DNA of 64,000 nucleotides from Delphinus delphis (GCF_949987515.2 NC_082696.1:58620947-58684946); one strand, 5' to 3'; shown: positions 45,901 through 57,837, counted from the stretch's first letter. Numbers and translations are program-made. The notes: a model not told the origin generated them from the letters alone.

Positions 45901-48900
45901 TCTGTCTCACCAGTGCACTCTTCATATCTGAAGTCCGTCGCAGGCATGAGCTCTGTCTCCTGTTCGTCTGAATCCTGGAGGTCCCTCATCTGTGCACCTT
46001 TCACACCGCCGCTCTGGGAGACTGGGAGGGGCTCGGTGCTGGGGACTTCACCTCTTGTCCTTCTCTCCAGGATCCTCCCTGCACAAGACCTGGCGAGGAA
46101 GTTTTTCGGACTAGATGAAAACACAGAATACCCTTCTTTGTGCCTTAGGTATTTAGTCAGAGGATGTGGGGGAGGAGATGGGACTCAGACAAGGGGTTCT
46201 TCAGCAAGACAGCAACTGACCAAGCACTAGATGAGAGAAGGCATCTGCAGCCTCGATTTCCTATTTCCTTACCTTCTCTTGTCCTGTTCTGCTCTGTCAC
46301 TAAACATGCCACTGTGGACTGTCACTGGCAGTGGAGTCAGGGATTAGAAAGAAAGAGGGAGGAAAGGCAGGGAAATCTGGAGGAGAGATAGGAGGGGAAG
46401 GGATGTGCTGAGGCAGCACTCAGGGTTTATGGAAGGTGGGTTTGCGCCCACTGGGAGTTGCTTGCTGGTGGGCACTCCCAGATGGGAGGACCCCATTCCA
46501 CCCCATCAAAGCCATGGGCTGGTGGCCTCCCCTCACTCTTTTCTACAAAGCTCTCCTCTGTGTGAGATTATCTCCACCTTTCTGGTCCTGTGTTACCTTC
46601 AAACAAAGACCCATAATTACTCTAAGCTAGGACAGATCTGGGATATACACAGCCTTTGACAATTGTCTTCTTTCGGAAGATTTCGGTATTCTCCAAGTAT
46701 TAACATTCTTAGGTTTTCGGAGCCTGGGAACTTTCCTAATCCAGTGCATGCCAATGGGTGGTCCCTCATAGCCCTTCCCATTTGGGCCTACTGAGTTTCA
46801 GCAAATCCTAAGGGTAGAGCTGGAAGAAAGGACAATGCATTTTGACTATTACCTCCATTAGTTTGAATTTTTCATAGGAAAGAGCATGAACTCAGTGATC
46901 ACTAAACCTTGAAGTTACATGGGCCCTTGTTTTTTGCATTCATTCAGTAGAAGTATTTACATAAAAAAAGCAAAAAAGCCCACCCTAACTTACTACATTA
47001 TTCAGCATTGCAAGAACTCATTTCACGTCTATAATTGTTAAATTAAAAAAAAAATGGAATGTACCTTTCAAAGTAAGTCATTTTTTATTTGAATTCTACG
47101 TCCTTATGTATTATGTAACAATTAGTAATGATGTGATGGATAATTTTCTTTGGAACAGTTCCTGATTCCATTACTCAACTACTCGATCGACCAGTAATTA
47201 TGAATCATATCTTTAATTAGCTGCTGCTCTTCAGAAACATATGAAAGCCAAGGGCATAAAGTAATTGGCATAAAAGTTTTCCTAATTAATTTATCTGTCC
47301 GTGTAAGTAACCAGGGCTAGAGTCTGGGGATCATTTATAACTCCGGGAAGGCTAGCCCTAAAACTCACTGTCGAAGGAGATTTATATTTGTGAATTATAA
47401 AAAGACAACAAGCCACAAAATTGCATTATCCCCCAACTCTAACAATACAACCCCCAATGTGCTGTTCAGAGATGAGCAAAAAGTTTCTATTGATCCAATT
47501 CATTTTCATCATATCCTCCAGTGAATCTTTCAAATCTCTCTTGCCTTTTCCTCACTCAACATTGTAACAGTAATCAAGCACATTAAGCAATTCATTAAAC
47601 AAGAGCCCTCTGACCATAGGGAGTACTGCAGCTAACATTCATTAGGCAGCCAATAACTTTATTTAAGTAGCAAAGGGCTTGGGAGTAAAAACCAGCTCCT
47701 TTGTCTCTATACGGAAATGCACGTTTCAGCAATGATCAAGGCACACACCCTCTGGCTCACGAGGAGCTTTCAAATGAGGATCTGTCTCTGCATAAAGTGA
47801 AATTAGGGTAGGGTTGAGGTGTCCCAAGGATGTTCTCTCCTTGCCAGAAAGGCAGTCCAAGACTTAGCTCACTGCCGAGCATGGCTATGGAAGATTTATG
47901 TCGTCTGGAAACTCAATGTTCAAGTATTGATACTGGGGTGACAGATTTTCAGATCTGGCTTTAAAAATGCTAAATGACGGTTGTATGGCTTCAGAGAACC
48001 CTGGCTGGCTTTGCGTGGTAATAAAAGTGATGGATGCTTTTTCTCCCTTAACGACAGAAAGAGAACTGAAATACCAAAAGCGAAGAGCCCAAATTGTTTC
48101 TTCAAACCATAATTAGAGGCATCCTAGAAAAGTCCTACATGCCCTTCTGGGGTTGGGTCCTAGGGAGATGGGAAAGGAAGAGGTGACAAAAAGTGGCACT
48201 GAGACTGTACTTTTCAGAGAAAGGGTACCTTGCTAGTATCCCTTGAGGTCTGGGTTTCTTGCACTGCTGTCCTTGAGCTTTTTTCTTTATCTGGTGAACT
48301 TTTTCTTTATGGAGCAACTTGCGAATGTTGATATGTAGGTTGAGTCTTCATAAATAACACCATTCATGGTTAGAAGAAACTATTTTCAGATAGGATTATT
48401 TTTTTCCTTGAGGGGACCAAAGGAAACTCCTTTTCACAAGGTACTATTTTACTGCCTGAAGAGTCTCTAGGGGAAACACATAAGAGAGTTGCATTTTAAG
48501 ACTTTCTCTCCTCCTACCTCTAACTAGTGGGCCATGTGTCAGGATTAACCTTCATTTGACGAGTTTGTTTCTTAATTCACAAAATGCTCTTTTCTTCTAA
48601 ACCTTGAATCTCCTGGGTAAGGTGGTGGCATACTTCTTTCTAGCCCGTATCTATTGATTAAGCTACTGACATTGTGCCATCAGTAAATAAAATAAAATTG
48701 TCTTGGTTTTAGACTCTCTTCTGCAGCACAGCTAATAAAAGCAGGTGGTGTAGTGGGATTGATGGATGGTGCCCTCCCTCTGCTGCCAAGTTGGAGATCT
48801 GGGTTCAGAATGGGGCTCAAGCCTATGTTTGGGTCATTTCTGAGATCATTTTCTGAGTTTTTGAGAAGACGAATTATATGTGAGGCATGAAGCAGAGCAA

Positions 48901-49620
48901 AGGCAAGTCTTTAAGACCGAGGCAAGGGAAGTCTTTAAGACTGAGATTCAGAGCTGGGTGAGAATAAACCACATGAATGATGCTTCCAATAAACAGTAAG
49001 GATTTAAAATCATCACCTTTAGAGAAAGTGCTTTAAAATGTGATTAACAAATGCAAATTTTATATCCTCAAGGATTTACGACAAAGTGAATTTTGTATCC
49101 TTAAAACTTCCACTAAAATGTATTTTGAAACCATTGGAATTGTATCAATACTTCCGGGGTATAACGATCATATACAGAATTGTAGGTTTCAAAATGGAAC
49201 AAATTGTTGTACCTTCTCAGTTGTAGCACTGGTGCTGCCACGTTCAGGCTGTGGCTGAGAGCAAAGAAAGGGAAGGAAAAATCATTGTAGTGCATCAAAG
49301 GCAGTATTCCTGAGGACATAGAAATCAGTGAAATGTGGCTTTGCCCTGAGATTTAAATCCCCTTTAACCGTGAATTGTTGTGGTTGAATTCATTTTTAAT
49401 GGCAGTATGCTGAAGATAGTCATATTCTCTCTCTCGGTGATTCCATGGTGTTATGTTACTTTCTTGCCTTGATGTTTAGAAATATTTCAGATAACCATTC
49501 AGAAGTCCTACTTAATAAAAATGCATATGGATAGTCAAAAGTTCTTTTAAAGGAAGTATTTTTTAAAAACCAGTCTTTGGTGACATTTGGCCTTCATACT
49601 GCTTAATAATAGAAAAGGCT
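42985..49620. other. Long repeat-poor unique block, about 6.6 kb
   Basis: No LINE, SINE, LTR or DNA transposon recognised over the longest such stretch in the window, although old repeats surround it. 44.6-46.7 kb is GC-richer and carries several overlapping open frames of 75-112 codons without protein signature or convincing splice structure. 48880-48945 holds a short duplication around 'agtctttaagac'. Repeat depletion is often seen around regulatory domains; that reading is inference. Confidence 0.5.
47090..47760. promoter_or_regulatory. Candidate conserved developmental enhancer
   Basis: Repeat-free and A/T-rich with clustered homeodomain words: 'taatta' at 47195-47200, 'taattag' at 47214-47220 and 'taattaat' at 47283-47290. 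Two 'gcataaa' (caudal/posterior-HOX-like) words flank 'taattgg' near 47254-47274. Several GATA-like and 'cattaggcagccaat' (CCAAT) words also occur. The texture resembles vertebrate conserved non-coding elements, but conservation is not testable from one sequence. Confidence 0.35.
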
Positions 49621-49815
49621 AACATGGTTTGAATGCATAGAAAGCATATTAAGTTCCAGGCACTGTGATAACAGTTTTCCATGCAGTATTTCATTTAATC
49701 TCTCAGTAATATGACAATGCAAGTACTGCTATTTTTTTCCTATTTTAAAATTGATGAATCTGGGGATTAGAGAATTTTTATAATTTACCCAAGATCCAGT
49801 AGTGGCTGGAGCTGG
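49620..49815 (-). mobile_element. MIR SINE
   Basis: 'attaagttccaggcactgtg', 'tatttcatttaatctctcag', 'taatttacccaagatccagt' are antisense MIR blocks over most of the element. Confidence 0.75.
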
Positions 49816-49999
49816 CTAGTATTAGCTTGGGAGAGCCACCTGTGTTTATCTTTTCTCAGCTCCCATATTCAGTGACCTCATGGTGGCAACTTGAAATTGA
49901 CCATGGTGGGAGCATTTACACCAGGGAAATGGGCAAACGCTGCAGATCAGTGTCCCTCACATCCTTAAAACCAGTTATTAAACATTTATAAGCACACCA

Positions 50000-50100
50000 C
50001 TTCCAAGATCCTATAGATAGTAAATGGTAGGGCCAGAATCTGAAACAATTTTTCTGGACTTTAGAGCTCATAATTTTTAGTGGTATATCACACTACCTCA
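50000..50100 (-). mobile_element. MIR SINE fragment
   Basis: 'gatagtaaatggtagggcca', 'gaatctgaaacaatttttct' and 'tggtatatcacactacctca' mirror the 5' half of MIR in antisense. Confidence 0.6.
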
Positions 50101-50214
50101 CTAAATTATCAGTCAGTATATGATGTTTACGGAACACTTTTTTTTTTCACTCCGAAGTACTATATTTGATGCTTTGGACCTAATATTGATTTTTCAAAAG
50201 TCTGTGTCTATTTG

Positions 50215-50312
50215 GGGAGACCAAATCCCAAGCTGGATCATGGGTACATGGAAGTTCATTTTACCATTCTCTCTGCTTTTATATTTTTTGAAATTTTCTA
50301 TAATAAAAAGTA
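50215..50312 (+). mobile_element. Old L1 3' terminus
   Basis: 'catgggtacatggaagttca', 'ttctctctgcttttatattt' and 'ttgaaattttctataataaa' are the last ~100 bp of old L1M-type 3'UTRs, ending at the 'aataaaaagt' polyadenylation site. Confidence 0.65.
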
Positions 50313-51200
50313 AGCATATCAACCTTTGGACCACAGAGGAACAGTTTGGTGCTAATAAGACTGAAGTACAAAACCTATGCCAAAGTATGCCAAAGCACAT
50401 CTAAGTTTATAGATATTAAAATAGGTAATGGAATCTTAATGGAGGCCTAAAAGTGAAATGGTTAATCTTGACAGATCTGACTGTATAGCAAACAAGATGG
50501 AATAAAACAGTGCTATAGGACCGAAAAAGGGAAACTTCAATATGTTAAATAGTTATTTATATCCAATGGATGAACTTTATATACAAGGCATTTTAGAGGG
50601 ACATCCCTTTTTTTGTTATAAGGTATCACTCAGGACTGTTACAATTGCTTTTCTTTTATCAATGTAATTTTGAAATTCAGCTTTCTCACAAAAGAGAGAA
50701 GACAGTGAATTAGATACACTAATGCAACTTTTTCTAAACATTAAGTGTTTATACAGCATCTTCTGGAGCTTTCTAATGAAGACCACTGCATGAAAACATG
50801 ATGCGCCATTCTTTGTCATCCAAATACACATCTCTTAAGATGATGAGTTTTTAACAGTATTAACCTGTCACTACATTTAATAATAAAATGTCAATTTTAT
50901 TAATAAAATTTAAAGTAAACTCTTAGATAAGTTTGAAATCCTTTTCCCTAATAATTATCTTTCTCATAATTGATGAATTTTTACTCTCCTCTTATATGCA
51001 ATCCTTGATAGAATTTTTCTTTTAAACTCAAACCAATCTTATCTTAACTTGAAGCCAAAATATTCCTTAGACTTTGACAGCCCTGCATTTGAGGTGAGCT
51101 AGATGTTAGAGGCCCAATCACTTTTCTCTCAGCTTTGGCACTGACTTGTCTTGGTCTCGGTATCATACAATCACAACCACTTAAAGTGCTAAAATTAATT
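50312..51200. other. Unique sequence
   Basis: About 890 bp, A/T-rich, no recognised gene or repeat. 'aataaaatgtcaattttatt' near 50881-50900 is locally self-similar. Confidence 0.5.
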
Positions 51201-51213
51201 AAAAAAAGGTCTT

Positions 51214-52908
51214 GGAGAGACCTTCAAGATGGTGGAGGAATAAGACCTGGAGATGACCTTCTTCCCCACAAATACAACAGAAATATATCTACATGTGGAA
51301 CAACTCCTATAGAACACCTACTGAACGCTGGCAGGAGACCTCAGACCTCCCAAAAGGCAAGAAACTCCCCATGTACCTGGGTAGGGCAAAAGAAAAAAGG
51401 AAAAACAGAGACAAAAGAATAGGGACAGGACCTGCACCTCTGGGATGGAGCTGTGAAGGAGGAAAAGTTTCCATACACTAGGAAGACCCTTCACTGGCAG
51501 AGATGGAGGAGAGCACAGGAACAGTGGTGCAGAGGGCAAAGCAGAGAGATTCCCACACAGAAGATCGGTGCCGACCGGCACTCACCAGCCCGAGAGGCTT
51601 GTCTGCTCACCCGTCGAGGAGGGCAGAGGCTGGGAGTTGATGCTCGGGCTTTGGAGGTCAGATCCCAGGGAGAGGACTGGGGTTGGCTACGTGAACACAG
51701 CCTGAAGGGGGCTAGTGCGCCACAGCTAGCTGGGAGGGAGTCCGGCAAAAAGTCTGGACCTGCCTAAGAGGCAAGAGACCATTGTTTCCGGGTGTGTGAG
51801 GAGAGGGAATTCAGAGCACCACCTAAACGAGCTCCAGAGACAGGCACAAGCTGTGGCTACCAGTGCGGACCACAGAGACCAGCGTGGACCCCAGAGACAG
51901 GCATGAGACGCTAAGGCTGTTGCTGCAGCCACCAAGAAGCCTATGTGCAAGCACAGGTCACCATCCACACCTCCCCTCCTGGGAGCCTGTGCAGCCCGCC
52001 ACTGCCAGGGTCCCTTGATCCAGGGACAACTTCCCCGGGAGAACGCACAGCACACCTCACGCTGGTGCAACGTTACGCCAGCCTCTGCCACCACAGGCTT
52101 GCCCCACATTCCGTACTCCTCCTTCCCCTCCACCTGAGTGAGCCAGAGCCCACTAATCAGCCGCTCTTTTAACCCCGTCCTGTCTGAGTGAAGAACAGAT
52201 GCCCTCAGATGACCTACATGCAGAGGCAGGGCCAATCCAAAGCTGAACCCCAGGAGCTGTGTGAACAAAGAAGAGAAAGGGAAATCTCTCCCAGCAGCCT
52301 CAGGAGCAGCAGATTAAATCTCCACAATCAACTTGATGTACCCTGCATCTGTGGAATACCTGAATAGACAAGGAATCATCCAAAAATTGAGTGGACTTTG
52401 GAAGAAACTGTAGACTTGGGGTTTGCTTTCTGCATCTAATTTGTTTCTGGTTTTATGTTTATCTTAGTTTAGTATTTAGAGTTTATTATCATTGGTAGAT
52501 TTGTTTATTGATTTGGTTGCTCTCTTCCTTTTTTTATATATAGATATATATTTCCTTTTTCTCTTTTTGTGAGTGTGTATGTGGATGCTTCTTTGTGTGA
52601 TTTTGTCTGCATAGCTTTGCTTTAATCATTTGTCCTAGGGTTCTGTCTGTCCCATTTTTTTTTTTTTTTTTAGTAGTTTTTAGCACTTATTATCATTGGT
52701 GGATTTGTTTTTTGGTTTGGTTGCTCTCATCTTTCTTTCTTTTTTTATTACTTTTTAATTTTAAAAATTTTACATTTAATAATTAAAAAAAATTTTAATT
52801 TAATGACTTTATTTTATTTTATTTTTTCTTTCTTTCTTTCTTTTTTTCTGCCTTTACTTCTAACTGTGTGGCTGAGAGTGTCTTGGTACTCCGAGCAGGT
52901 GTCAGGTC
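51214..52908 (+). promoter_or_regulatory. L1 5'UTR, long form
   Basis: About 1.7 kb from 'ggagagaccttcaagatggt' to 'ggtgtcaggtc'. The first 1.1 kb is GC-rich with residual CpGs (e.g. 51566-51620), as expected for an L1 promoter. The remainder, from 52400, is T-rich and contains an imperfect direct duplication ('cattggtagatttgtttatt' near 52491 and 'cattggtggatttgtttttt' near 52694). The equivalent 5'UTR at 1268-1889 lacks the middle 1.5 kb. Confidence 0.85.
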
Positions 52909-54355
52909 AAGAAATTAAAGATGATACAAACATATGGAGAGATATACCATGTTCTTGGATTGAAAGAATCAACATTGTGAAAATGACTATACTACTCTAA
53001 GCAACCTACAGATTCAATGCAATCCCTATCAAACTACCAATGGCATTTTTCACAGAACTAGAACAAAAAATTTCACAATTTGTATGGAAACACAAAAGAC
53101 CCTGAATAGCCAAGGCAATCTTGAGAAAGAAAACCAGAGCTGGAGGAATCAGCCTCTGGACTTCAGACTATACTACAAAGCTACAGTAATCAAAACAGTA
53201 TTGTACTGGCACAAAAACAGAAATATAGATCAATGGAACAGGATACAAACCACAGAGATAAACCCACACACATGTGGTCACCTTATTTTTGATAAAGGAG
53301 ACAAGAGTATACAACACAGAAAAGACAGCCTCTTCAATAAGTGGTTCTGGGAAAACTGGACAGCTACATGTAAAAGAATGAAATTAGAACACTCCCTAAC
53401 ACCATACACAAAAATAAACTCAAAATGGATCAAAGACCAGGTAAGGCCAGACGGTATAAAACTTAGAGGAAAAGATAGGCAGAAGACTCTATGACATAAA
53501 TCACTGCAAGATCCTTTTTGACCCACCTCCTAGAGAAATGGAAATAAAAACAAAAATAAACAAATGGGACTCTAATGAAACTTAAAAGCTTTTGCACAGC
53601 AAAGGAAAACATAAACAAGATGAAAAGACAACCCTCAGAATGGAAGAAAATATTTACAGATGAAGTAACTGACAAAGGATTAGTCTCAAAATTTATAAGC
53701 AGCTCATGCAGCTCAATATCAAAAAAACAAACAACCCAATCCAAAATTTGACAGAAGACCTAAATAGATATTTCTCCAAAGAAGATGTACAGATTGCCAA
53801 CAAACACATGAAAGAATGCTCAACATCACTAATCATTAGAGAAATGCAAATCAAAACTACAGTGAGGTATCACCTCACACTGGTCAGAAAGGCCATCATC
53901 AAAAAATCTACAAACAATAAATCCTGGAGAGGGTGTGGAGGAAGGGGAGCTCTCTTGCACTCTTGGTGGGAATGCAAATTGGTACAGCCACTATGGAGAA
54001 CTGTATGGACGTTCCTTAAAAAACTAAAAGTAGAACTATCATATGACCCAGCAATCCCACTACTGGGCATATACTCTGAGAAAACCATAATTCAAAAAGA
54101 TTCATGTATCACAATTTCATTGCAGCTCTATTTACAATAGCCAGGACATGGAAGCAACCTAAGTGTCCATTGATAGATGAATGGATAAAGAAGATGTGGC
54201 ACATATATACAATGGCACATTACTGAGCCATAAAAAGAAATGAAATTGAGTTATTTGAAGTGAGGTGGATGGACTTAGAGTCTGTCATACAGAGTGAAGT
54301 AGGTCAGAAAGAGAAAAAGAAATACCGTATGCTAACACATATATATGGAATCTAA
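52909..54355 (+). pseudogene. L1 ORF2, C-terminal third, inactivated
   Basis: Begins at [16 protein letters not shown] and ends at TAA 54353-54355, covering the end of the RT region, the thumb-to-Cys segment and the C terminus. The zinc-knuckle-like region is visible as [19 protein letters not shown] at about 53931-53987. Stops: TAA 52998-53000 and TGA 53103-53105; the latter reads like CGA to TGA, a CpG decay. Frame changes occur near 53155, near 53480 and near 53590. The longest intact pieces are 53084-53494 and 53706-54140. Confidence 0.93.
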
Positions 54356-54720
54356 AAAAAAAAAAAAAAAAAAAAGGTTCTGAAGAACCTAGGGGCAGGA
54401 CGGGAATAAAGATGCAGATGTAGAGAATGGACTTGAGGACACAAGGAGGTAGAAGAGTAAGGTAGGATGGAGAGAGTAGCACTGACATATATACACTACC
54501 AACTGTAAAATAGCTAGTGGGAAGCAGCCGCATAGCACAGGGAGATCAGCTCAGTGCTTTGTGTCCACCTAGAGGGGTGGGATAGGGAGGGTGGGAGGGA
54601 GACACAAGAGGGAGGAGATATGAGGATATATGTGTATGTATAGCTGATTCACTTTGTTATAAAGCAAAACTAACTCACCATTGTAAAGCAATGATACTCC
54701 AATAAATATGCTAAAAAAAA
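54356..54720 (+). other. L1 3'UTR with A-run and G-quadruplex motif
   Basis: Starts with an A run of about 21 directly at the ORF2 stop. It then has 'aggttctgaagaacctaggg' (an 8-bp inverted repeat, 'ggttctgaagaacc'), a G-rich tract at 54574-54599 and a terminal 'aataaa'. G-rich polypurine tracts are a known property of mammalian L1 3'UTRs. Confidence 0.85.
54574..54599 (+). other. G-quadruplex motif in L1 3'UTR
   Basis: Six G-tracts in 26 bp: gggg, ggg, ggg, ggg, ggg, ggg, separated by loops of t, ata, a, t and a. Loops of 1-3 nt predict a stable quadruplex on the element's sense strand. Confidence 0.9.
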
Positions 54721-54729
54721 AGAGGTCTT

Positions 54730-55005
54730 AATTTTCAGCCCTACAATGTAAGTCAGCTACAGAGGGTTATGCTGCTTCTCCAATGCCTTTGTTTTGCTTT
54801 TCTCCATGAAGCAGACAATACTCTTACCCTTCAGAACATGTACCTGATAATGATGGTGCCACAATATCAAAGAAGTATTTTCCTACTTCTCCTCTTTTTG
54901 AATGCATTCAGTCCCACTTCTGTCACTCATAAACTGTCAGAGAAAGAAAAAAGTCATTTACCTTAAATTTGCAAACAGCATTGCTTTCCTTTAAGAGCCA
55001 CCACT
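54730..55005. other. Unique sequence
   Basis: Short stretch after the L1 target duplication; no gene or repeat recognised. Confidence 0.45.
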
Positions 55006-55225
55006 TATTTGGTGTCTTCTCTGGCTCAGATTCTCTGCTGGATGCTTTAAACTCATTAACATTAAATATTCCGTTATTTTGTCCCGTCTTAATATAAAGA
55101 ACTGGGAATTAGGGAGACAAAGATGAAGTAACTTGTCCAACCAAGATTACAGAAGTAGTAAATATTGGAGACCAAATTTGAACTCATTTTCCCCTGACCC
55201 AGCCTGAGCTGCTTCCTGTTGTATA
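55005..55225 (-). mobile_element. MIR SINE, diverged
   Basis: 'ttctctgctggatgctttaa', 'gatgaagtaacttgtccaac', 'agattacagaagtagtaaat' and 'ggagaccaaatttgaactca' follow antisense MIR. Confidence 0.68.
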
Positions 55226-56990
55226 GATTATCTAATTAAATGTTTCTCAGTTGGTTCCCTTTAACAGCAGTTTACAGCTCTGTCCTTGCTTAGTCACTAT
55301 GAATTACATCAGAATAGCAACTTTTATCTAAAATGAGTCAGAAAAATATGCCTTCTTCATAGGGATCATTATTTTAAAGAGGTCTTCAAAGAGCAACTTT
55401 CTCTTACCACAGCTCTCTCACTAATTAATTATCAGCAGGGTAGCTTAATATTTGTTGAGCTGCTGTGTTTCAACCTAGGTAATAAAACAAGAACCTACAG
55501 CAGTCCACACCTCCAAGGTGTTTATAGGAGTGTGTGTAATGTGACACGGTCCTCCTCCACCGATGCTAACTTCCCAGGATTAGCTCCCAATTTTTATCTC
55601 TGCTTTGTACTTTAAAAGAATCATTTAAAGACAAAGTGAATGTCACTGGAAAATGATAATTGTTAAATGAAGACTTAAGGCAAATCAAAACCTTTATTCT
55701 GGCTACCTGGAGAGGTGAGGTTGTCCACATTGAGAATAAGAATGGGAGGAGCAATGGCCTCTGTCTACGGTGGAGTGTGAAAGGGCAGAGAACAAATATG
55801 TTTTTATGAGGCTCCCAGCCCAGGTAGCTGTCTAACTGGAGTGAGAGCTTGGAAACGAAACCGAACAAGTCAGATGGCCTCGAAGGAGAATCAGGAGTTA
55901 GAGGAAAATTTTAAATCAGTGGCTTGTCAAAGATAGTTAATTTTTATAGTCATTTGAAACTGTTCCTGGATAAAAGAATAAAAATGGGAAGTCACTAAGA
56001 ATGGGGATAGAGGGATAGAAATCCAACTATGGAGAAACCCTTATTTAGAAGTAAGGGTTTAGTAGACAGTGTGACTTTTGGAGACACTTGTAGAAGAAAT
56101 AGCAGAATTTGGGGACCATGCGGCTGTTGGTTATAAACAGACATATGTGTACAATCGTTGGGCATGTGTGATGGTTGATGATTCTAAGACTGAGCAAAAA
56201 AGGATGTAGTGAAGAAGAATTAAGAGAAAGATGAGACTTCAGTGTCTCTGCTCCTATGTCAGACAGCACAAGGAGATTTTCAGGCTTTATATGGAAATCT
56301 TTTCTTTATATGGAAAAATTTTCAGGCTTTTATATGGAAGACAAGAGAAGATATAGCCTTGAACAGCTAGGCAGAGGTGAATATTGGAAGGTAATTCTAG
56401 AAGACAGAAGTGCAAATCATCAAAAATAAAGCCTCTCTGATTGGTTAATAGGATGATTTGAGTTAAGATGGGTTTTTTGTCTACAACACCTCACAAGTGG
56501 CTGGTATGCCAACATTTTTGTCTCATCCTAGAGAACAGAAAATGTTTTGTGTTCCTTCTTTCATTGAGATTTGGGATTAAAGACCAATCAAACTGTCCAA
56601 GTAGAACAGCTATGGTTATTTGTTTTATTAGTGATAGTGAGAAAATATGATAAAAAACATCTGGAATAAAACATGTTCTACTGATCAGATATATTCCCCC
56701 AACTGCCATATGCACAGAAACACATGAATTACATGTGTATATAAAGCTGTGAATATATCTTGGCATGTCTCCTGGAAAACATGCCAAGTTTTATATATCC
56801 GTCTATACATAAGCACATATAGATAGATACACATATATATGCATACAGAGTTGTGTTATGTGCTGCTGAAGTGTTTGTTTAGTCCATTAGACACTAACAA
56901 GCTATTGAATAAGTGAAAGCATAAGATGGTGCCAATTGAACCTTATGTGTCTGCCGTGGTGGATGTGCAGACCTCAAGGCAGGGAGATAG
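55225..56990. other. Unique sequence, about 1.8 kb
   Basis: No mobile element or coding frame recognised. Contains the local duplication at 56277-56340 and an A/T-rich patch at 56795-56845. Confidence 0.5.
56277..56340 (+). repeat. Local imperfect duplication
   Basis: 'ttttcaggctttatatggaa' (56277-56296) recurs as 'ttttcaggcttttatatgga' (from 56319). A third partial 'ctttatatggaaa' lies between them (56303-56315). Confidence 0.85.
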
Positions 56991-57065
56991 ACTCCCGTTT
57001 AGCACCAAGCTGTGTACCCAGTGGCTCTCAGTAAACATTTGTTTACTGACTGGCTGACTGACTGC
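56990..57065 (+). mobile_element. L2/MIR 3'-end scrap with (GACT)n
   Basis: 'gtggctctcagtaaacattt' followed by 'gtttactgactggctgactg' resembles the shared L2/MIR ending in which the TGAA repeat has become a GACT-like repeat. Confidence 0.4.
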
Positions 57066-57826
57066 CTAGATGACTTCTCACCATTCCTTGCAGCCCATCT
57101 GATATGTGGCAAGGGTGGATTTTAATGCCAGAAAATGCCCAAATAGAGAGCGGAGAAAGACTATACACATTGTGTTGGTGACTGCAGTTATAAAGGGGCA
57201 AATGTGTTACCTGAATACCCTCTTCTTCAAATTGCTAATACTGGATTAGGTGAGACCCAGGCCTCTTTCAATTTAATTACCAGAAGTGCCTTAAGGACTT
57301 TGCTGTAAATATTGTAAAACAATGATCCCTGTAACACAGCCTTGTGGCTGAGGAACTGAATGGTATTAGCATGTTCAAGTACATGAATTTTGTTTCTCCA
57401 ATAATCCCAAGGGTTAAGTCTGAGGCAAGGCAAACTGTATTCATAACCAACAAGAGGAGATAATTCAGCCTTATGCGTTCCTTCAAAATAATACGTTTTG
57501 TTGCAATCCAAGAAAATATGTCGAGGTAATTTTTTCCTTCTCTTTTTCCTTTTTGAGGTTCTTTATTGATTCTAAGATTATTCAGGGATATCTACTATTT
57601 TCCACATTCAGTCTTTTTACTTCTTTTTGCTACCACATTTTCCCATTTTTAATTAGTCCATTGATTTTAAGAGCTGCAAAGCCTTATAGGAAAACTTTCA
57701 ATAATATCCTTCTTATAAGTAGTTCTTTTTCATGTCACTCGTGTTCTACATTTTCAGTGTATTTTACTTCAAAAATAATTTGCAGAAGGTATTGCTAAAA
57801 ATAACAACATCTGGATTTCTGATTGC
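57065..57826. other. Unique sequence
   Basis: About 760 bp with no gene or repeat recognised. Confidence 0.5.
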
Positions 57827-57837
57827 TCGTTTCATCT

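Larger units (their letters stand above)
51214..54720 (+). mobile_element. LINE-1 with both ends, large internal deletion
   Basis: Starts with the same 5' sequence as the L1 at 1889 and ends in an A8-9 tail after 'ccaataaatatgctaaaaaa'. It is flanked by 'aaaaaaaggtctt' (51201-51213) and 'aaaaaaaaagaggtctt' (about 54713-54729), a slightly altered duplication. The pre-insertion site 'ttaattaaaaaaa' gives a TTTT/AA-type nick on the other strand. The 5'UTR jumps at about 52908 straight into the last third of ORF2, so ORF1 and the 5' two thirds of ORF2 (roughly 4 kb or more) are missing. It can neither retrotranspose nor encode RT. Confidence 0.95.

Noticed and set aside
44701..46230. Cluster of open frames (98, 112 and 105 codons) in a GC-richer region as possible exons.
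   Set aside because: Frames overlap on both strands, no recognisable protein words, and no convincing acceptor-donor pairs bounding any of them.
53084..54140. Two open frames of 136 and 144 codons as possible host genes.
   Set aside because: Both are pieces of L1 ORF2 in different frames, bracketed by L1 5'UTR and 3'UTR.
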